DNA from: Cyanobacteriota bacterium
Lineage (GTDB): Bacteria; Cyanobacteriota; Cyanobacteriia; PCC-6307; Cyanobiaceae
Length of the DNA stretch: 64,000 nt
Direction of reading: 5' to 3'
Assembly (NCBI GenBank): GCA_026389335.1
Contig: JAPLIB010000093.1
Location: 1-64,000, forward strand
Shown here one piece after another: positions 57,266-64,000 of this stretch. A program made the position numbers and the translations under genes. Under the pieces are notes generated by a model. The model had not been told where the DNA came from and made no database searches. It saw only the letters and a program-made list of their open reading frames with translations. Position 1 is the stretch's first letter. The number at the start of each line of letters is the position of its first letter.

Positions 57266-57925
57266 ATGGTCGTCGCCGTGCCCCCGCCCCAGAAGCCGAC
57301 CGTCTTGACAGCGGCTGTCTTGGTCGCAACCTTCTTGGTCGCAGCCTTCTTGGTCGCAGACGTCTTGGTCGCAGACGTCTTGGCGGCAGATATCTTGGCG
57401 GCAGACGTGGTGGGGGCAGCAGGGCTCCCTGCTCCACCAGGGCTCCCTGCTCCAGGGCTCCCTGCAGCAGGGCTGCCGGCGGAGCTGCGACCGTTGGCGG
57501 AGGCCTTGATCAAGCACGGGTTCAGGATTCGACTGGCCCCGCCGCCCAGCCGGGGCAGCTACGGAGAGTTCGTGCAGCGCAGCCGCACCCTATGGATTGC
57601 CCCGCTGAGTTTTGAACTCGGCATCGGCAAGCAGGTGTTTCTGCATGAGGCCACCCATGCGGTGCAGAGCTGTCCCCAAGGGGTCCTCACACCGGTGGGC
57701 TGGACACTGCCACTGGCGCCGGTGGTGTCCCGGGAAATCAGCGGGATCCTGACGACCAACTATCACCATGGCAATCAGGTGGTGGAACAGGAGGCCTTTG
57801 CCCTGCAAGGCCAGGCTGATGCCAGCATCCGGCTGTTGCGGGCCCTGGCGACACGCTGCAAGGTGAAGGGAGGGAACCAAGCCGCCAACAAAGGTGTAAA
57901 CCGCAAAGCAGGCGGCACCAAGTGA
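57266..57925 (+). CDS. Putative metallopeptidase-like protein with HEATH motif and expanded N-terminal repeat (219 aa)
   Basis: The last ~145 residues look like a conserved domain: LRPLAEALIKHGFRIRLAPPPS, SRTLWIAPLSFELGIGKQVFLHEATHAVQSCP and REISGILTTNYHHGNQVVEQEAFALQ. HEATH fits the zinc-binding HExxH helix, and the later Glu of VEQEAFALQ could be the third ligand. The N-terminal 75 residues are a repeat of LVA(A/D)(F/V) units, then GLPAP units, encoded by a 15-bp tandem repeat and following low-complexity DNA; they could form a hydrophobic membrane anchor. The start at ATG 57266 is tentative. Domain family is not named with confidence. Confidence 0.75.
   Translation: MVVAVPPPQKPTVLTAAVLVATFLVAAFLVADVLVADVLAADILAADVVGAAGLPAPPGLPAPGLPAAGLPAELRPLAEALIKHGFRIRLAPPPSRGSYGEFVQRSRTLWIAPLSFELGIGKQVFLHEATHAVQSCPQGVLTPVGWTLPLAPVVSREISGILTTNYHHGNQVVEQEAFALQGQADASIRLLRALATRCKVKGGNQAANKGVNRKAGGTK
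57319..57408. repeat. 15-bp tandem repeat, 6 copies
   Basis: Six consecutive variants of cttggtcgcagacgt (57319, 57334, 57349, 57364, 57379, 57394), inside the start of the HEATH-motif gene. The plus frame encodes LVATF/LVAAF/LVADV/LAADI-like pentapeptides; the minus frame is also open and Lys/Ala/Thr-rich. A second short repeat (ggctccctgctcca) follows at about 57421-57475. Confidence 0.9.
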
Positions 57926-58071
57926 GCCGCCAGCATCGCTGCTATCGGATGAGCCATCCACGGAACAGGCCCAGGCAAAGGCGTGCTCGGCAGGCGACAA
58001 ACCTGAGAACGGCCAGCTCAAAAATGTTGACAATCGATTAGCCCCTGCAATCCCACGACAGCCCGCAGCCG

Positions 58072-58091
58072 ATCAGGGTGCGGGCTGCGGG
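58072..58091. terminator. GC-rich hairpin between convergent genes
   Basis: A 9-bp arm cccgcagcc pairs with the arm ggctgcggg (58083-58091) with practically no loop beyond tgatcaggg-type bases in a longer fold. It has no T-run. It lies between the ends of the HEATH-motif gene and the cupin gene. The remaining ~280 bp gap contains nothing else that stands out. Confidence 0.4.
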
Positions 58092-58208
58092 AAGGCCATC
58101 ACGCCTACGGGACCATGGCAACAGCCGCAAGGGCCCAGGCTGAGCGCGACGGCTGGGTGACTGGGTAGGAAAGGCTGGATCAAAACCTGAGGCGACAATC
58201 AGCGCCGC

Positions 58209-58817
58209 TCAGGGATGGGAATGGGGAACACTGTCGATCAGTTCCACATGTTCCTGTTCATTAGGATCATTACGGCTGACGATCGCCACGGCAGTCTCGC
58301 TGGTGCTGAGATTGGTGGGTTGATGGGGAAGGCCAGCTGGAATGTAGAGGAAATCACCAGCATGATTGACAATGGAATATTGCAACTTTTCGCCATAGCG
58401 GGTCAGCACCGTGCCTTGAATGATGTAGATCGCCGATTCCGAGCCAATGTGGCGATGGGCCTTGGCGCTGGCCCCCGGCGGGATCACGACGCGATTAAGC
58501 GATAACCCCTTGGCGCCACTGTTGGCCCCAGAAATCCCAACAAATTGCTGAAGTTGCTGTTTGCTGACGTTGCTGGTGCTGGGTCGGATCGTGACGATGT
58601 CGCCGGCGCCGGGCTTGCCGATCACCCGCGAATCAGCGTTCACCCGCAGGGGCAACAGCACGGTCGACGTCACGGTCAACAGCAGTGGCGACAACAGGGC
58701 CGCCACCAGGACCAGGTGATGGCGGCGGGCCGTCCCGCACTGGGTGTCAGCTCGGCTGGAACGACTTCCGGGGCTCGAGCGCTTGGGCAGCAGCAACGCC
58801 ATCCATCGGTGCGGCAT
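58209..58817 (-). CDS. Exported or membrane-anchored cupin-domain protein (202 aa)
   Basis: A hydrophobic segment (HHLVLVAALLSPLLLTVTSTVLL) near residues 30-55 is followed by a single cupin domain: VVIPPGASAKAHRHIGSESAIYIIQGTVLTR with two His and one Glu as in metal-binding cupins, and GDFLYIPAGLPHQPTN with the last His. It probably faces the periplasm. A role in sensing, sugar or polyketide modification cannot be decided. The start at ATG 58817 is preferred; the open frame continues to 58931. Confidence 0.82.
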   Translation of the reverse strand: MPHRWMALLLPKRSSPGSRSSRADTQCGTARRHHLVLVAALLSPLLLTVTSTVLLPLRVNADSRVIGKPGAGDIVTIRPSTSNVSKQQLQQFVGISGANSGAKGLSLNRVVIPPGASAKAHRHIGSESAIYIIQGTVLTRYGEKLQYSIVNHAGDFLYIPAGLPHQPTNLSTSETAVAIVSRNDPNEQEHVELIDSVPHSHP

Positions 58818-59061
58818 CGTGATGGGCAGAAGCGTAACTCTGCTGAGCTGGGGCCTTGAGCGGGCGGGGTGGAACACCAAACCGCCCCCAAAGGCGGGAG
58901 GTCCAGCAGCCGTTCCAACCCTGGATGGCACCAGGCGAGCCCTCCCCTCCGCTGCCTGGGGACAGACAGGATGGAATCCTGCCCGCCGAGCCCATGGGGT
59001 TCGTGTTGTCGCTCACCAGCGACGCCGAAGATGATGCAGGAAACTGGAGCAACGAACCGTG

Positions 59062-59460
59062 ATGGCGATGCCCCAGACCAAGCAAGAGCGACCCCTGCCG
59101 TTGGTGGTGACCCGATCAGCAGCAGACGAACCGAGCCCCGCCGCGGACATGCCCGCTGAAGAGCGGCGGGGATTCGGTGGTGGCGGCGGTAAATCGAGCC
59201 GTCGCAAGGGCGGCAAGAAGCGCAGTCCGGCGCTCAGCAAGGCCGATTGGGGACCGCTGGGCAAGCATCCTGATCTCGAGGCGATCGTGGCCCGACAGCG
59301 CCTCCACCTCCCCCTTTCGGGGCGGATCACCGAGGGGGCCGTCACCCGGGCCTGGAAGAATGCCGCCGCCGAACACCATCCCGATCGCGGAGGGCAACAC
59401 GACACCATGCAATCGGTGAACGGTGCCCGCGATCTGTTGTTGGGCCGGGGCGTGGGCTGA
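59062..59460 (+). CDS. Small J-domain protein (132 aa)
   Basis: A basic, Gly-rich N-terminus (GFGGGGGKSSRRKGGKKR) precedes a truncated J-domain at the C-terminus: ITEGAVTRAWKNAAAEHHPDRGGQHDTMQSVNGARDLLL. The HPD tripeptide (in HHPDRGG) is intact, so it can probably stimulate a DnaK ATPase. No Gly/Phe, zinc or substrate-binding region follows. It begins with GTG-ATG-GCG-ATG; the ATG at 59062 is taken. Related small J-proteins are found in marine and freshwater picocyanobacteria (from memory). The partner DnaK is not in this window. Confidence 0.82.
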   Translation: MAMPQTKQERPLPLVVTRSAADEPSPAADMPAEERRGFGGGGGKSSRRKGGKKRSPALSKADWGPLGKHPDLEAIVARQRLHLPLSGRITEGAVTRAWKNAAAEHHPDRGGQHDTMQSVNGARDLLLGRGVG

Positions 59461-59533
59461 GCGGGGCCGGACTGGCCTATCCGTGCCAACCAGCGAGGTT
59501 GCGCCTTCCAGCAAGTTCAGGGCTCAGGCCCAG

Positions 59534-59575
59534 GTCACTGGCCCCGGGTCACTGGCCCCAGGCCACTGGCCCCAG
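59534..59575. repeat. 14-bp tandem repeat, 3 copies
   Basis: Consecutive units gtcactggccccgg, gtcactggccccag, gccactggccccag in the intergenic DNA after the J-domain gene. No coding role is seen in any frame. The rest of 59461-59732 holds no gene. Confidence 0.88.
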
Positions 59576-59732
59576 CTTGTCCAGATGAGCCGGAGCAATC
59601 CCGTGGATGTCGATCGCCAGGCAGAGGAAATCAGCGGTGATCAGCCAACTGATTGCAACAAGCTGGCGGCTTGATGCTGAGTCAGCCTCGAACTGCTGCA
59701 GAGCCAGATCCACAGCTGCTGGTTGAGTTGAT

Positions 59733-59844
59733 GCCAATGACTATCGCTGCCACTGACTATCGCTGCCACTGACTATCCACGCTACTGACTATCCACGCCA
59801 CTGACTATTCAGGCCACTGACTACTCAGGCCACTAACTATCCAT
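59733..59844. repeat. 16-bp tandem repeat, 7 copies
   Basis: Seven head-to-tail copies of gccactgactatcnnn (start positions 59733, 59749, 59765, 59781, 59797, 59813, 59829), identical in the core actgactat apart from single changes. The final copy contains the stop codon of the SAP-motif gene on the minus strand. The unit is 16 bp, not a multiple of three. Confidence 0.93.
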
Positions 59845-60546
59845 ACCTCTGGTTAGGTTACTGAGGCAAGTTTGGTGCTTTGATTCGATGAGTTGATCGG
59901 GCTCCCAAGTCGTTCTTCCAGCGTTTGTCAATTCAGGCAATGTGCCGTCGGTCCTGACTGGGAATCCGGCGGTTTTCGTTGGGCGCAACGGGGACAATGA
60001 CACCATGATCTGGCCAGCATTTCTGACCAGGTAAGCCAGCACAATCAGCGACGTCGCGTTCCCCGCGTCAACGGCTGGGTGCAAGGGCTGGATAAAGCCG
60101 ACAGCCTGTCTGATTCCCCATGCCAGAGCGCAGTTCAGGCCTGCATCTCCCTCCTGCCATCCAGCTGGTTCAGCCAAGCCCGGTACCCTCAATCTCTTCA
60201 GCAGCAGCACCATGGCGGCCAACCCAGGTTTGCTGGACTGGATTGGCGGTTCCTTGGTTGGTGCGGCAGGGCTGAGGAGCCGATCAAGCAATTCCTGGCG
60301 ACGTGACGTCGAGCAGCCCTTCAGTCCACGTTGCCGCCAGAGTTGGCGCAACTCCGCGACGGTGAGCGTTTGAACGGCAGGGTCGGAGTGGATTCCAGCC
60401 TCAGGTTCGGGCAAGGAAAGCATGGCGCTGGATACAGCGATCCGGCTGCCCTGGCACTCCCCAATCCGCCGAGCCTGCCGCTGCAGCCAGGCCTCAAGTC
60501 CACGGATTTGCCTGGGCAGCCGCCGCATGATTGCAACTTCTTTCAT
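59833..60546 (-). CDS. SAP-motif protein, function unknown (237 aa)
   Basis: After a basic N-terminus (RRLPRQIRGLEAWLQRQARR) comes a SAP-like helix-extended-loop-helix, LTVAELRQLWRQRGLKGCSTSRRQELLDRLL (residues ~60-92), a motif that binds nucleic acid. The rest is hard to place: MVLLLKRLRVPG and a stretch ending in LIVLAYLVRNAGQIMVSL are hydrophobic, while the last 60 residues look non-conserved and run into the 16-bp repeat, where the stop lies. The real conserved protein may be shorter, followed by read-on into degraded sequence. The ATG at 60546 diverges from the DUF389 gene. Confidence 0.55.
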   Translation of the reverse strand: MKEVAIMRRLPRQIRGLEAWLQRQARRIGECQGSRIAVSSAMLSLPEPEAGIHSDPAVQTLTVAELRQLWRQRGLKGCSTSRRQELLDRLLSPAAPTKEPPIQSSKPGLAAMVLLLKRLRVPGLAEPAGWQEGDAGLNCALAWGIRQAVGFIQPLHPAVDAGNATSLIVLAYLVRNAGQIMVSLSPLRPTKTAGFPVRTDGTLPELTNAGRTTWEPDQLIESKHQTCLSNLTRGMDS

Positions 60547-60613
60547 CACGGGTAAGTAAGCCTGCGCAGGACCAGGCGCAACCACTGACGGGCGGCAAGA
60601 TTGGCAGCGACCC

Positions 60614-61726
60614 ATGCCAGCGGGCGCAACGGTGAGCAGCAGCAGCAGCAACGCCTCCGAAGACGACCGGCTCGAAGCCCTGCGCCTGGAGTTCGAGCAG
60701 GAGGCCAGCTTCAGTCAGGTGTTCGTGGTGCTCACGGTGGGGGCCACCCTGATCGCCACCCTGGGCCTGCTGGCCAACAGTCCCGGCGTGGTGATCGGAG
60801 CGATGGTGGTAGCACCCTGGATCCTGCCGCTGCAGGCGATGGCCTTCGAGATCCTGCGGGGTCGCGTGCCGATGTTCCTGCGGGCCCTGCGCACCCTGCT
60901 GCTGGGGGTAGTGATCTGCGTGCTGCTGGCGATGGGGGTGAGCCACCTGGTGGCCTTGCCGAGTTTCGGCAGTGAGGTGTTGAACCGCACCAGTCCCAAT
61001 CTGCTGGACCTGGGGGTGGCGCTGGTGGCCGGAGCGGTGGCGATGTACGCCAAATTGCGCAAGGAGGCCATCTCGGCCCTGGCCGGCCTGGCGATCGCCG
61101 TGGCCCTGGTGCCACCGATGTGCGTGGTAGGAATCCTGGTGGCCTCTTCGTACTGGATGGAGGCCTATGGGGCGTTGCTGCTATTCACCACCAACCTGCT
61201 GGGGATCATGGTGGGGGCGATGGCGACGCTGGGCACGCTTGAAAAGGTGTACCGGCGTCGGCTGTATCACAGCCACCTCGGTATCACCAGCGTGGCCCTC
61301 ACCGCCTTGCTGCTGATTCCCCTGGGCAGCAGCTTCTTCCGCCTGCTGAACCAGGCCCGGCGGGAAGCCAAAGCCCAGCAACTGGAGACCACCATTGAGC
61401 AGCAGTTGCGCACCAGCACGATCACCCTGGGCGGCGATCCCGGCATCGATCTGATGGACCTCAAGATCGACTGGCAGAAGAATCCGCCCCTGATCCGAGC
61501 CCGGGTGCGGGTCACCGATCCGCAACTGCCCACGTCCAAACAAGTGGCTGCTGTGCAGAACTTCATCAACAAGAGCCAGGCGCCCCTGCACTTCCGGTTG
61601 GTGGTGCAACGCACGGCCGTGGACCTGATTGGTCCGGAAACGGCCCCGAATCCCCCGGCACTGGAGGTGTTGCCGCCGGCGCCAGTGCCGCCGTTGCCCC
61701 TCAAGCAGACCAGGCAGGGAGAGTAG
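60614..61726 (+). CDS. DUF389 membrane protein (370 aa)
   Basis: Multi-span membrane protein of the DUF389 family (TIGR00341 type). A short cytoplasmic N-terminus is followed by about six helices in which the conserved GATLIATLGLLANSPGVVIGAMVVAPWILPLQAM and LVAGAVAMYAKLRKEAISALAGLAIAVALVPPMCVVGI segments are clear, then a soluble C-terminal domain of about 110 residues ending in a Pro-rich tail. Function unknown, sometimes annotated as a hydrophobic transporter-like protein. It diverges from the SAP-motif gene by 68 bp. Confidence 0.92.
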   Translation: MPAGATVSSSSSNASEDDRLEALRLEFEQEASFSQVFVVLTVGATLIATLGLLANSPGVVIGAMVVAPWILPLQAMAFEILRGRVPMFLRALRTLLLGVVICVLLAMGVSHLVALPSFGSEVLNRTSPNLLDLGVALVAGAVAMYAKLRKEAISALAGLAIAVALVPPMCVVGILVASSYWMEAYGALLLFTTNLLGIMVGAMATLGTLEKVYRRRLYHSHLGITSVALTALLLIPLGSSFFRLLNQARREAKAQQLETTIEQQLRTSTITLGGDPGIDLMDLKIDWQKNPPLIRARVRVTDPQLPTSKQVAAVQNFINKSQAPLHFRLVVQRTAVDLIGPETAPNPPALEVLPPAPVPPLPLKQTRQGE

Positions 61727-61884
61727 AACATCTGCCCCCGATGGCCAGCAGGCCCCGACACCAGACGGAGCGAACAACCTGAACACAGCACGGATCCAAG
61801 GCCTTGGGGATGACGGTGCCAGGCCTCAGCGCTGCCAAGCAAAGCAATGACAACAAATTCAAGACAGGTAGGGATGCTCAGTTG

Positions 61885-62376
61885 ATGACAGAACAACCAT
61901 CGCCATCCAAGCTCTTCCTGGCTCGCCTGGCGCTCATTCTCACCGTCACCTTCGTGGTGCTTGGGGTGGCCATGCACGGACTCTCGCTGCCGGTCCTGGG
62001 GCGGATCTGGCACAACCTGATCGAGCGCCCCAGTGGGCCGATGGGCTTCCGTTTCGTCCTGCAACCCATCATGGCCTCGATGGCGGCGCTGCTGGATGGG
62101 GTGAAGGACGCCCGCAATGGGCGTGCCCCCTACCTCTGGACCATTCTCACCAACCCCAACAAGCGCAGCCGTCGTCTGCACGAGGGGCTGATCGCCACGG
62201 CGCGGGTGCTCCTGCTCGGCCTGGGCATGGACCTGATCTACCAAGCAATTGAGTTCAAAACGTTTCACCCGGGTGAAGCGGTCATCCTCACAGCCTTCAT
62301 TGCCTTTCTGCCTTACCTGTTGCTACGTGGCCTGATCACACGAATCGCCAGCTGGTGGATCAAGCCTGGGCCTTGA
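61885..62376 (+). CDS. Small polytopic membrane protein (163 aa), function unknown
   Basis: At least three hydrophobic segments (LFLARLALILTVTFVVLGVAMHGL, LLLGLGMDLIYQAIEF and GEAVILTAFIAFLPYLLLRGL) separated by a polar loop with KRSRRLHEGLIATARV. It reads like a conserved family of unknown membrane proteins. The ATG at 61885 is chosen because the domain begins there (MTEQPSPSKLF); the frame is open to 61804. It follows DUF389 on the same strand. Confidence 0.78.
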   Translation: MTEQPSPSKLFLARLALILTVTFVVLGVAMHGLSLPVLGRIWHNLIERPSGPMGFRFVLQPIMASMAALLDGVKDARNGRAPYLWTILTNPNKRSRRLHEGLIATARVLLLGLGMDLIYQAIEFKTFHPGEAVILTAFIAFLPYLLLRGLITRIASWWIKPGP

Positions 62377-62576
62377 AACGAATGGCGCTGATCAACTTTG
62401 CCGGCGCAGACCCTGAAGAGCCGCCTACAGGAAAGTCCGCCCAAACCATGCAGCCATGGGGATCGGAATACAGCCAGAGAGGGCAGCTGGATAAAAACAA
62501 TTCGGAGCCAAAAATTCAAAAAACTTAACAATATATTAGGCTAATCAACCAGGATTAAGATCATTGATGAAAGTCA

Positions 62577-63051
62577 TTAAGCCTGACAGTCAGAGAGCCA
62601 ACTGTCCAGTTTTTCTGGGGTGACGATAATGGCCGCAAGACCATCCGTGACAAAACCCGTAGTCAGCTGGGCAAGCGCAGCTCCAGCCCTAGGAGACTCG
62701 CTAACGAGGGTTTGGCCATCAGCAGCGCCGATGGGCAGCAACGTGACGCGCCGGGTCGGGCCGCTTGCCTCACCGGCCAGAACCTGATCCACCGCAGCAG
62801 CACCGTTCTTGCCCTGGTGCAATACCTTGGCAAGGCCTGTCCACACCCACTGCGCGGACAAGCACAAGGGCAAGAGCGGCGGTCAGGGTGACCACAACCG
62901 GAGGATGAACTGCCGCCTGGCAGGTCTGGGAGCGCGGTTGACTGGGCCATCGGACGACGGGCACACTGCTTGTGACGGCCAGATTCAGTACCGGCCCAAT
63001 CTGTGACATGTGTCCGTAGTGGCGGATGTCCTTGTTCAGGAACAAAACCAT
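62577..63051 (-). pseudogene. Possible broken exported-protein gene
   Basis: The minus-strand frame 62577-62873 reads HQGKNGAAAVDQVLAGEASG, then VTLLPIGAADGQTLVSESPR and LTTGFVTDGLAAIIVTPEKL, which is reminiscent of the C-terminal part of periplasmic binding proteins. The next frame upstream (63051-62770) begins MVLFLNKDIRHYGH and has a hydrophobic stretch; the two overlap in different frames near 62770-62870, as expected for a frameshift. No strong start site is present. It could instead be two unrelated shadow frames. Confidence 0.3.
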
Positions 63052-63073
63052 CCAACCCAGGAGCGCATCTTCA

Positions 63074-63796
63074 ATGCAGCGATCTTTTTTCTATCGGCGA
63101 CTGCTCCTCGCCTGCCTCGCCCTGATGGTCTGTTTTGGTCTGCCACTACCATGGGGCCGACTGGCCTCAATCGGCTATCTGCTCCTAGGCTTGATTTTGA
63201 TTCAAGGTTTAGGTTCAGAACCTCCAGAGCCGGGAACTGGAGGCGCACCTTGCCGGTCCTACAGGATGCTCGGCCTCGGTGCCATTGGGTTCTGGTTGCT
63301 GTGGACCCTGACTCCCGTGGAGATGCGCAACACCGGCATCCCGGTGATCCTGCTGTGGACCGTCTTCGGGGGCTGGAGCGCGATTCGCTTGATTCAACGA
63401 CTGGCCCGTGAATGCAAGGTGAATGGAGCCGTGTTGCAGGGGGCGTTGGCGGGATACCTGATGCTCGGCTTGGCCAGTGGCCTGTTGCTCTGCGGGCTGG
63501 AAACGATCCAACCGGGCAGCTTCCGGGGCATTGATATCGGCACCCAGTTAGTCGGCACCCAGGCCGTCGGCCTAAATCACACGGTGTGGGGTCTGAACTT
63601 TGCGGAGTTGAACTACTTTGCCTTCGTCAGTCTGACCACCATGGGCTATGGCGATGTGGTGCCACTGACAGCGCCTGCCAGCATGATCTGCGTGATGATC
63701 GCCGTGACGGGCACCTTCTACATCGCCGCGGTCATGGGGGTCCTGATCAGCAGGCTCACCATTCAGGAAACCGAGCAGGCGCGTAACGCCGAATGA
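63074..63796 (+). CDS. Ion channel family protein with K+ selectivity filter (240 aa)
   Basis: Membrane protein of the Ion_trans_2 type. About four N-terminal helices (LLLACLALMVCFGLPLPWG, IGYLLLGLILIQGLG, MLGLGAIGFWLLWTL, VILLWTVFGGWSAI) are followed by a pore helix and the selectivity filter VSLTTMGYGDVVP, and a last helix ICVMIAVTGTFYIAAVMGVLI. The TxGYGD filter is exact for potassium channels. No RCK or cyclic-nucleotide domain follows, so gating is not visible. An AGGAG ribosome-binding site 10 bases upstream supports the ATG at 63074 over the in-frame ATG at 63026. Confidence 0.9.
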   Translation: MQRSFFYRRLLLACLALMVCFGLPLPWGRLASIGYLLLGLILIQGLGSEPPEPGTGGAPCRSYRMLGLGAIGFWLLWTLTPVEMRNTGIPVILLWTVFGGWSAIRLIQRLARECKVNGAVLQGALAGYLMLGLASGLLLCGLETIQPGSFRGIDIGTQLVGTQAVGLNHTVWGLNFAELNYFAFVSLTTMGYGDVVPLTAPASMICVMIAVTGTFYIAAVMGVLISRLTIQETEQARNAE

Positions 63797-63877
63797 CCAC
63801 GGCGTTAGCGCGTTGGCCGCCATCCCGTCCCACCCCTGCTCTCGCATGCCGGCCTGCTGGTCCGGAGCCACCAGGGC

Positions 63878-64000
63878 TCAGCCTCGTTCCGGCGGGCGGT
63901 ATCGAATCGGTGGACGAGGCTGGTGCGGCCGGCGAGGTCGGTGGTAGTCGGGGTCGGGGAAGGTGGCTTGCAACAGCGTGATCGTGCTGAGGGCGAAGCC
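63878..64000 (-). CDS. C-terminal end of a gene running beyond the window
   Basis: The minus-strand frame enters from the right edge and ends at TGA: GFALSTITLLQATFPDPDYH then an Arg/Pro-rich tail (RPRRPHQPRPPIRYRPPERG). The first part reads like protein; the tail is low-complexity. No family can be named from 40 residues. It could also be a shadow frame. Confidence 0.4.
   Translation of the reverse strand, partial: GFALSTITLLQATFPDPDYHRPRRPHQPRPPIRYRPPERG

Noticed and set aside
59733-59844. CRISPR-like array
   Set aside because: Unit is 16 bp head to tail without unique spacers, and no cas genes are nearby; it is a simple tandem repeat.

Overview
The window is about 64 kb of high-GC DNA from a picocyanobacterium, most likely of the Cyanobium / freshwater-coastal Synechococcus type. 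The evidence is gene content rather than any database match: a ClpP3-like/ClpR pair, a 47-residue high-light-inducible protein, DUF4359, a minimal ddl-orf-ftsQ-ftsZ cell-wall/division cluster, MurE with the DNPR motif of meso-diaminopimelate enzymes, and frequent copies of the cyanobacterial palindrome GCGATCGC (HIP1). No ribosomal RNA operon, CRISPR array, phage or intact insertion sequence was found.

Layout. 0.4-2.5 kb: two exopolysaccharide enzymes (GT4 glycosyltransferase and a polyprenyl-phosphate sugar transferase). 2.9-11 kb: housekeeping genes (cobD, ilvC, two NTF2-like proteins, clpP, clpR, a PIN/TRAM protein, hemW, panB) and the SRP RNA. 11.2-12.2 kb: a gene-poor stretch. 12.2-17.4 kb: ftsZ, ftsQ, an unknown membrane-anchored protein, ddl and miaB. 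17.6-23.4 kb: an enolase-superfamily racemase and a DUF1611 P-loop protein, which match the DgcA/DgcN D-glutamate pair, followed by tRNA-His (opposite strand), DUF4359, an amidohydrolase and a flavin oxidoreductase. 23.5-36.3 kb: a secreted pentapeptide-repeat protein, folC, argD, murA, two tRNA-Leu genes, an SPOUT methyltransferase, lpdA, trpC, rpsD, yidD, a small thioredoxin-like protein, murE and aqpZ.

36.5-47 kb contains the most interesting region: an A/T-richer island carrying a compact natural-product pathway. Three plus-strand genes come first (a dedicated acyl carrier protein, a FabF-type ketosynthase and a type III polyketide synthase with an intact Cys-His-Asn triad). They are followed by three soluble SAM methyltransferases, one ICMT-type membrane methyltransferase and a flavoprotein of the geranylgeranyl-reductase/hydroxylase family. 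Together these can load and elongate a fatty acyl starter, close a resorcinol or pyrone ring, hydroxylate it and O-methylate it. This is the logic of phenolic lipids such as the hierridins known from Cyanobium.

47-64 kb is a patchy accessory region. It holds katG, an outer-membrane barrel, a metal-response group (MerR regulator with a clear dyad operator, a 12-cysteine 56-residue peptide and a CDF cation exporter), a PliI-type lysozyme-inhibitor-like protein, a high-light-inducible protein, a DUF938 methyltransferase, pirin, a HEATH-motif protein with an expanded repeat, a cupin, a J-domain protein, a SAP-motif protein, DUF389, a small membrane protein and a K+-channel-like protein. Several short tandem repeats (13-16 bp units) and partly decayed reading frames occur here. 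The last 120 bases hold the end of a gene that continues past the window.
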